A DNA stretch of 10,890 nt from a bacterium. Lineage in GTDB: Bacteria; Actinomycetota; Acidimicrobiia; Spongiisociales; UBA11373. Below the pieces are notes generated by a model. That model was not told where the DNA came from. It did no database searches and saw only the letters and a program-made list of their open reading frames with translations. The DNA is taken from assembly GCA_013202595.1 (NCBI GenBank), contig JABMPV010000416.1, positions 1 through 10,890 on the forward strand, in the 5' to 3' direction. A program made the translations under genes and the position numbers. Positions 7,170-10,890 of this stretch are shown in pieces. Positions within the stretch are counted from its first letter, which is position 1, and each line of letters starts with the position of its first letter.

Positions 7170-7351
7170 CGGGTTCACTCGAAGGTGCCAGGGTCCCCGG
7201 CCCGCTCCCGCTGCCCGTCGATGAGGCAGCGCGTGAGGAGCGAAAGAGAAGGATCGCCGAGATCGGTGAGCGGTTGGGCCGGGGCGCCTATCGAGTGGCG
7301 CCCGAGTTGGTGGCTGTCGCGATCCTGAGAGATCACGGGAGGCCGTCATGA
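7157..7351 (+). CDS. Small FlgM-like (anti-sigma-28-type) protein
   Basis: A 64-residue hydrophilic protein. Its second half (RKRRIAEIGERLGRGAYR, then VAPELVAVAILRD) has the layout of the C-terminal sigma-binding segment of FlgM: a basic amphipathic helix, the 'I..G.Y.V' turn and a second helix ending in 'VA..IL'. FlgM holds the flagellar sigma factor FliA/SigD inactive until the hook is complete. Enterobacterial FlgM is ~97 residues, so this one keeps little more than the sigma-binding part after a Pro/Gly-rich N terminus. It starts 13 bases before the antiporter stop with a strong Shine-Dalgarno, and its TGA overlaps the dtd ATG (ATGA), so it is translated within the operon. No flagellar gene is visible in this window. 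The family call rests on motif resemblance alone; a structural or other regulatory role is possible. Confidence 0.6.
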   Translation: MGRLTGSLEGARVPGPLPLPVDEAAREERKRRIAEIGERLGRGAYRVAPELVAVAILRDHGRPS

Positions 7352-7803
7352 GGGCGGTGGTCCAGCGAGTCTCCCGGGCCACCGTCACCGTGGAAGGGGA
7401 GACGGTTGGTGAGATCGGCTGCGGTCTCGCCGTCCTGGTGGGTGTCGGCCACGATGACACGGAGGCCGATGCGGTGGCGATCGCCTCGAAGTTGGCGGGC
7501 CTGCGGATCTTCCCCGACGACGAGGGCAAGATGAACCTCCCGGTGTCCGAGGTGGGCGGTTCCGTGCTGATTGTGAGCCAGTTCACCCTGCTCGCCGACG
7601 TCCGGAAGGGGAGGAGGCCATCCTTCACCGGTGCGGCGGCACCCGATCACGCCGAGCCTCTGGTTGCCGTCGTCGGCGCCCGTCTCGAGGCGGAGGGGAT
7701 CGAGGTCGCCGGCGGTCGATTCGGGGCGCACATGCTGGTCGACCTCGTCAATGATGGACCGGTGACGATCGTCATCGAGACCGCAGGTGGGTCTGTGATC
7801 TGA
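7348..7803 (+). CDS. dtd: D-aminoacyl-tRNA deacylase
   Basis: Cytosolic proofreading enzyme that hydrolyses D-aminoacyl-tRNAs (and Gly-tRNA-Ala), keeping D-amino acids out of proteins. The 151-residue product is full length for the family. Both signature motifs are exact and at the usual numbering: S77-Q-F-T-L81, and N135-D-G-P-V-T140 with the Gly137-cisPro138 pair that reads chirality. The N terminus MRAVVQRVSRATVTV and the RPSF segment are also typical. The ATG overlaps the stop of the small FlgM-like gene (ATGA), and GGGAGG ends five bases upstream, so translation is both coupled and independently supported. It is the last gene of the RCK/antiporter operon; a 69-base gap follows. Confidence 0.96.
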   Translation: MRAVVQRVSRATVTVEGETVGEIGCGLAVLVGVGHDDTEADAVAIASKLAGLRIFPDDEGKMNLPVSEVGGSVLIVSQFTLLADVRKGRRPSFTGAAAPDHAEPLVAVVGARLEAEGIEVAGGRFGAHMLVDLVNDGPVTIVIETAGGSVI

Positions 7804-7806
7804 CGG

Positions 7807-7828
7807 CCCCGTCGGGAAGGCTTCGGGG
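7807..7828 (+). terminator. Weak candidate terminator hairpin after dtd
   Basis: CCCCG (7807-7811) can pair with CGGGG (7824-7828) across a 12-base loop just after the dtd stop. The stem is short and no T-run follows, so this is only a weak candidate for the end of the operon. Confidence 0.22.
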
Positions 7829-7836
7829 TGTTCCGG

Positions 7837-7855
7837 GGTTGTTGATCGAACGACC
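7837..7855 (+). promoter_or_regulatory. Imperfect palindrome upstream of the F420-type gene
   Basis: Arms GGTTGTT (7837-7843) and AACGACC (7849-7855) flank GATCG. Six of seven positions are complementary in DNA, and the seventh can pair as G-U in RNA. It may be a repressor operator or a leader hairpin, 17 bases before the start codon. No clear -10/-35 pair is visible around it. Confidence 0.3.
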
Positions 7856-7862
7856 ACATCGA

Positions 7863-7867
7863 GGAGG
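7863..7867 (+). promoter_or_regulatory. Shine-Dalgarno GGAGG for the F420-type gene
   Basis: GGAGG, part of a longer GAGGAGG run, ends five bases before the GTG at 7873. It is the strongest ribosome binding site in the window and fixes that start. Confidence 0.65.
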
Positions 7868-7872
7868 ATCGC

Positions 7873-8280
7873 GTGAGCGATTGGAACGCCGGGATCATCG
7901 AGGAGTTTCGGGCCAACGAGGGCAGAGTCGGCGGGATGTTCGAGGGTGCTCCTCTGCTGCTCCTCCACCACGTCGGTGCGCGCACCGGCACCGGGAGGGT
8001 GACACCGCTCATGTACCAGTCCCTCGACGATGGATTCGCCATCTTCGCCTCCAAGGCTGGAGCCGATGACAATCCCGACTGGCTGTACAACCTCAAGGCC
8101 AATCCCGACACGACCGTGGAAATCGGTGCCGGTGTCGTCACTGTCAAGGCACGCGTTGCCGAAGGCGACGAGCACAATGCCATCTGGGGAGCTCAGAAGG
8201 CGGCCTGGCCACAGTTCGCCGAGTATGAGCAGAAGACCTCCAGGGACCTCATCCCGGTCGTGGTGCTCGAAACCGTCTGA
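7873..8280 (+). CDS. Deazaflavin (F420)-dependent nitroreductase-family protein
   Basis: A 135-residue member of the DUF385/Ddn-like family of split beta-barrel flavin/deazaflavin oxidoreductases, related to mycobacterial F420H2-dependent quinone and nitroimidazole reductases. The sequence follows the family pattern closely: WNAGIIEEFRANEGRVGG, then GAPLLLLHHVGARTGTGRVT, a KAGADDNPDWLYNLKANP block that in relatives lines the cofactor site, and TSRDLIPVVVLE at the end. Family members transfer hydride from F420H2 to quinones or other acceptors, some at the membrane surface; which acceptor is used here cannot be told. GTG is fixed by GGAGG five bases upstream. The gene is separated from its neighbours by 69 and 186 bases, so it is probably its own transcription unit. 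It implies that the host makes F420, a hallmark of many actinomycetes. Confidence 0.88.
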   Translation: MSDWNAGIIEEFRANEGRVGGMFEGAPLLLLHHVGARTGTGRVTPLMYQSLDDGFAIFASKAGADDNPDWLYNLKANPDTTVEIGAGVVTVKARVAEGDEHNAIWGAQKAAWPQFAEYEQKTSRDLIPVVVLETV

Positions 8281-8298
8281 CGGCGCGTTCGAATCTGA

Positions 8299-8400
8299 TC
8301 CGGAGTAGCCGATGGGTTCCCCGGCAAGCCGCTCGATTTCAACGATCTCCGGGATGCCGTCAGGCAGCTCGCCGGAGTCGCTTCCTCGATGATCGGCTGA
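8299..8400 (+). other. Start-less coding-like fragment in the gap after the F420-type gene
   Basis: The gap 8281-8466 contains 33 sense codons (8299-8397) ending in TGA at 8398-8400, with mostly G or C at third positions and a protein-like composition (GKPLDFNDLRDAVRQLAG). There is no ATG, GTG or TTG usable as a start and it is preceded by an in-frame TGA. It could be the tail of a decayed gene or chance in GC-rich DNA. I do not recognise it. An overlapping ATG at 8312 with a CGGAG six bases upstream opens only a 26-codon Ser/Pro-rich frame. Confidence 0.25.
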
Positions 8401-8466
8401 CGCCGGGATCGCCGGTCGGAGCATCTACAAGACGCGCGTTCTCTCCCGTCCTGCGATCATTCGCAT

Positions 8467-9294
8467 GTGCGGGAGAAGCCGTTGAGCGGTGGCCAGATCG
8501 TGAGCACGATCCTCGCCGTCGTGCTCGCGGCGTGCGGTTCGACCGGCTCCACCGGAGTCGATCCTCCTGTCACGACGTCCGTGGCACCTGCCACGACCTC
8601 GCCGCCGAACTCGACTTCGACCTCGACCACTACCACAGCCCCTGCGCTGGTCTCCACCACGACGATCCCGGTCACGACGACCACCGCCTCGACGGCGCCG
8701 GACACCGGGGCGGAGCCGAACGCTCTCGTGGTCCCGTCCGGACCGACCCCGACCCTGGATGGAGTCATCGGCGATGACGAGTGGGCCGGGGCGGCGTCGG
8801 TCTCCATGGACGACGGCGGTGAGTTGCTCTGGCTGAACGCCGCCGGTTCTCTCTACCTCGGCGTGCCCCGGGACGATGCCGGCTCCCTGAACCTGCTTCT
8901 GGCCGACACCGATGGGATCAGGGTGCTGCACGCTTCGGCCGCCCTCGGGTCGGCCGCGTATGAGGAGGCAGGGGACGGAACCTGGAACATGATCTATGAC
9001 TTCGATTGGTGCTGCCGCAGCACATCCGACTTCACCGCTCGTGATGCGCTCTTCGATATCGAGCGATGGACCGCGGCATTGGCCTATTCGGGTGTGGTCG
9101 GCAACATCGAACTCAGGGTGGAGCACGACGGAGGACCGCTGTGGGTTGCGGTGTCGTGGGTGAACAGGGATGCAGAGGTGGCTGTCTGGCCGGCGGGCCT
9201 CACCGCCGCCTCGCGAGAGCCCCTCTATGGCGTTCGTCTCCCCGAGGAGAGATTCGCCGTCGGCGAATGGGTGGCACTCCAACCGGGTGGATGA
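8467..9294 (+). CDS. Secreted lipoprotein with CBM9-like domain
   Basis: A 275-residue predicted lipoprotein. Basic residues R2 and K4 precede a short hydrophobic stretch and a clean lipobox L20-A-A-C23, so C23 should be lipidated and the protein anchored outside the cytoplasmic membrane. Residues ~24-90 are a Thr/Ser/Pro-rich linker, typical of actinobacterial cell-surface spacers. From D98 (LDGVIGDDEWAGAASV ... ELLWLNAAGSLYLGVP) it resembles CBM9-like/DOMON-like beta-sandwich domains, which bind sugars or cofactors or act as accessory modules. A vicinal cysteine pair, C182-C183, is unusual for an extracellular domain. No catalytic motif is recognised. The GTG at 8467 lacks an evident Shine-Dalgarno; a later GTG at 8500 would remove the basic N-terminal region. 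A hairpin and a separate -10 box for the nitrilase follow, so it probably ends its own unit. Confidence 0.7.
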   Translation: MREKPLSGGQIVSTILAVVLAACGSTGSTGVDPPVTTSVAPATTSPPNSTSTSTTTTAPALVSTTTIPVTTTTASTAPDTGAEPNALVVPSGPTPTLDGVIGDDEWAGAASVSMDDGGELLWLNAAGSLYLGVPRDDAGSLNLLLADTDGIRVLHASAALGSAAYEEAGDGTWNMIYDFDWCCRSTSDFTARDALFDIERWTAALAYSGVVGNIELRVEHDGGPLWVAVSWVNRDAEVAVWPAGLTAASREPLYGVRLPEERFAVGEWVALQPGG

Positions 9295-9299
9295 CCGGG

Positions 9300-9324
9300 C
9301 CGGGTCGCCGGTGGCGCACCCCGG
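9300..9324 (+). terminator. GC-rich hairpin between lipoprotein and nitrilase genes
   Basis: Ten base pairs can form: CGCC/GGCG closed by a GGT loop at 9310-9312, continued by TGGG and then CC pairing to ACCC and GG with single C bulges at 9317 and 9322. It lies six bases after the lipoprotein stop and abuts the TAGATT box. No T-run follows, so it may be a U-less terminator or a regulatory structure. Confidence 0.4.
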
Positions 9325-9325
9325 G

Positions 9326-9331
9326 TAGATT
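9326..9331 (+). promoter_or_regulatory. Candidate -10 box TAGATT giving a leaderless nitrilase mRNA
   Basis: TAGATT fits TANNNT and ends exactly six bases before the ATG at 9338, the spacing expected if transcription begins at the A of the start codon. There is no Shine-Dalgarno, which agrees with a leaderless message. No clear -35 hexamer is seen; the hairpin at 9300-9324 occupies that region. Confidence 0.55.
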
Positions 9332-9337
9332 CACCCG

Positions 9338-10267
9338 ATGCGTATCGCAGCAGCACAGACCACACCATGCTGGGGAGACCCGGCATCAACCGCAGACAAG
9401 GCCGTCGCCTGGATCGAGAAGGCGGCCGGCGAGAACGTCGATCTGCTCGCCTTCGGTGAGACGTTCCTCAGCGGCTACCCGTTCTGGGTCGGTCAGACGG
9501 ACGGGGCCCAATGGAACGATCCCGATCAGAAGGAGGCCTACGCGGTCTACCTCGGCGCGGCCGTCGAACTCGATGGCCCTGAGGTCACCGCAGTGGTCGG
9601 CGCCGTCGCCGACACGGGTGTCTTCACCTACATAGGTGTGACCGAGCGATCTCGGTCCAGGGGTACCGTCTACGCCACGCTGGTGGCCATCGACCCTGCG
9701 CAGGGAATCGTGAGCGCCCACCGCAAGCTGATGCCCACGTTCGATGAGCGAATGGTGTGGGGTACGGGAGATGGGAACGGCTTGCGCGCCCACCGGGTCG
9801 GCGACATGGTGGTGGGCGGCCTCAACTGCTGGGAGAACTGGATCCCGACGGTGCGGCACACGATGTACGCCCAGGGGATCGATCTCCACGTCGCCGCATG
9901 GCCGGGCGGTGTCGGGCTCACCAAGGACATCACCCGCTTCATCGCCATGGAGGGCCGGTGCTTCGTGCTGTCGGCCGGTTCGCTGCTCACCAGGGAGTCG
10001 GTCCCGGAGTCATTCCGACTGAGGGACGCAGCCTTCGGTGACGACGACGCGATGTACGACGGAGGGTCGGCCATTGCCGCTCCGGACGGTTCGTGGATCG
10101 TCGAGCCCGTGTCGGGCACCGAGCAACTCGTGATCGCCGACATAGATCCGACCAGGGTGCGCGGCGAGCGCCAGAACTTCGATCCCGCCGGGCACTACTT
10201 CAGAGCCGACGTAATCGAGGTCACTGTGAATCGGACCAGGCTGGATCCCGTCACCTTCACCGACTGA
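9338..10267 (+). CDS. Nitrilase (carbon-nitrogen hydrolase family)
   Basis: A 309-residue cytosolic enzyme of the nitrilase branch of the carbon-nitrogen hydrolases, which hydrolyse nitriles (R-CN) to carboxylic acids and ammonia through a cysteine thioimidate. The catalytic triad is visible in order: E41 in LLAFGETFLSGYPFW, K130 in AHRKLMPT and C164 in GGLNCWENWIP. A second conserved glutamate, E137, lies in FDERMVWGTGDG. The CWEN pattern and the HVAAWPG stretch point to true nitrilases rather than amidases or ureidopropionases. Length is close to the usual 310-360, with a short C-terminal tail. The ATG is supported by a TAGATT box six bases upstream and the family N terminus RIAAAQTTP. It is convergent with the PlsY-like gene 51 bases away. 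Substrate (aliphatic, aromatic or cyanide) is not decidable. Confidence 0.9.
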   Translation: MRIAAAQTTPCWGDPASTADKAVAWIEKAAGENVDLLAFGETFLSGYPFWVGQTDGAQWNDPDQKEAYAVYLGAAVELDGPEVTAVVGAVADTGVFTYIGVTERSRSRGTVYATLVAIDPAQGIVSAHRKLMPTFDERMVWGTGDGNGLRAHRVGDMVVGGLNCWENWIPTVRHTMYAQGIDLHVAAWPGGVGLTKDITRFIAMEGRCFVLSAGSLLTRESVPESFRLRDAAFGDDDAMYDGGSAIAAPDGSWIVEPVSGTEQLVIADIDPTRVRGERQNFDPAGHYFRADVIEVTVNRTRLDPVTFTD

Positions 10268-10318
10268 CGCCGCAGGGCACCACAGGCCCGGCCCAAACGA
10301 GAGTCGAACCGTTGCGGC

Positions 10319-10890
10319 TCACCGGCCGTTGATGATGTCCCTGATCAGCTTTGGCGCCACGGTCACCGCTACACCGATGCCCAACGTGACCAGCCGACCG
10401 TCCGCCGGGATACCCCATACGGTGGGCCACGCTGCCGCGACCCAGACGACCGACGCCGTCAGGAAGACGGCGATGGCGATGAGGGCGCCCCGGGCAGACC
10501 CGAGGATTCGGGCGGCGGCTGCGATGACGACGAGACAGATGGCGAGGCCCGTTGAGAAGAGGACTGCAGTCGCCCCGGCGGTCACCGCGAGGCCTTTGCC
10601 ACCGCGGAATCCGAGCCAAGGGTTTGCCACCTGACCGGCGATCGCGGCCAGACCGGCTGCCACGCCGCCGCCCGGTCCGGAGAGTGCCCATCCAAGAATG
10701 GCTGCGATGACGCCCTTGGCCAGGTCGAGCGTCAGGATCGTGGCCGCGATCCCGGTTCCGCCCAGTCGTAGAGCATTTGCAGTCCCCGGGTTACCCGACC
10801 CAGCACTCAGGTCGACACCCCGGCGGCGCGAGACGATCTGGGCCGTCGGGATGCTGCCGATGAGAAGGCCGACGACGACGGCGAGGGCGA
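10319..10890 (-). CDS. plsY: PlsY-family acyl-phosphate:glycerol-3-phosphate acyltransferase, divergent, N terminus outside window
   Basis: A minus-strand membrane protein, 189 residues visible; it enters from beyond 10890 and probably lacks only ~10 N-terminal residues. PlsY moves an acyl group from acyl-phosphate to glycerol-3-phosphate, the first step of phosphatidic acid synthesis. The fragment shows LLIGSIPTAQIV, then GSGNPGTANALRLGG (motif 1, normally GSGNIGATNVLR), LDLAKG, and GFRGGKGLAVTAG (motif 2). Several hydrophobic segments follow. Some usual residues are changed: the Thr before the motif 1 Asn is Ala, the His expected before motif 2 is Gln (AGQVANP), and the C-terminal N-R-x-x-G-x-E-like motif is replaced by a short ending, LIRDIINGR. 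It may be a diverged second copy or a lineage-specific form. An internal GTG at 10663 would give only 114 residues and is not a sensible start, because homology continues upstream. Confidence 0.78.
   Translation of the reverse strand, partial: ALAVVVGLLIGSIPTAQIVSRRRGVDLSAGSGNPGTANALRLGGTGIAATILTLDLAKGVIAAILGWALSGPGGGVAAGLAAIAGQVANPWLGFRGGKGLAVTAGATAVLFSTGLAICLVVIAAAARILGSARGALIAIAVFLTASVVWVAAAWPTVWGIPADGRLVTLGIGVAVTVAPKLIRDIINGR

Noticed and set aside
7333..8424. 363-codon minus-strand open frame opposite dtd and the F420-type gene
   Set aside because: Both plus-strand genes there have clear family motifs and ribosome binding sites; the opposite frame is a by-product of high GC and shows no domain.
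8465..8485. ATG at 8465 as a start near the lipoprotein
   Set aside because: That frame stops after six codons; the lipoprotein frame uses the overlapping GTG at 8467.
10294..10316. tRNA T-arm-like string (minus strand CGGTTCGACTC) that could mark a tRNA end or an att site
   Set aside because: The flanking bases do not form a five-base-pair T stem, no acceptor or anticodon arm is found nearby, and no duplicate lies in the window.
10269..10318. Inverted repeat GCCGCA/TGCGGC in the convergent gap as a two-way terminator
   Set aside because: Only six base pairs across a 38-base loop and no T-run on either strand; too weak to call.

Overview
This is a GC-rich window (roughly two thirds G+C) with densely packed genes, many GTG starts and frequent 4-base start/stop overlaps. 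A deazaflavin (F420)-type oxidoreductase, an alpha-methylacyl-CoA racemase and TANNNT boxes placed so that mRNAs would begin at or near the start codon all point to a high-GC actinomycete. Several divergent core genes (YchF, PlsY) suggest a lineage away from the well-studied genera, possibly an uncultured Acidimicrobiia-like bacterium. That placement is inference; there is no rRNA or other decisive marker here. Nothing looks like phage, an insertion sequence, a CRISPR array or a tRNA, and no gene-free stretch exceeds about 190 bases.

Layout. Positions 1-1173 hold the C-terminal part of the DNA-repair ATPase SbcC, running in from outside the window. Next come an alpha-methylacyl-CoA racemase (1200-2336) and, through a GTGA overlap, an ABHD18-like alpha/beta hydrolase (2333-3415). 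The hydrolase runs 74 bases into a divergent YchF-type GTPase (3342-4418). A second tight operon follows: a soluble RCK/TrkA-type regulator with two appended UspA-like domains (4462-5904), a CPA2-type cation/proton antiporter (5901-7169), a 64-residue FlgM-like protein (7157-7351) and D-aminoacyl-tRNA deacylase (7348-7803). Then come an F420-type nitroreductase-family protein (7873-8280), a 186-base gap with a start-less coding-like fragment, a CBM9-like lipoprotein (8467-9294) and a nitrilase (9338-10267). On the minus strand, convergent with the nitrilase, is a divergent PlsY-family acyltransferase (10319-10890) cut off only at its N terminus.

How the parts may work together. The racemase and hydrolase look like an acyl-CoA/ester catabolic pair. 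The RCK-USP-USP protein and the antiporter look like a gated potassium or sodium/proton exchange system that reads nucleotides or redox state. A FlgM-type anti-sigma-like microprotein lies, translationally coupled, between that transporter and a translation proofreading enzyme; this is the least expected arrangement in the window. The lipoprotein, nitrilase and PlsY-like gene appear to be separate units.
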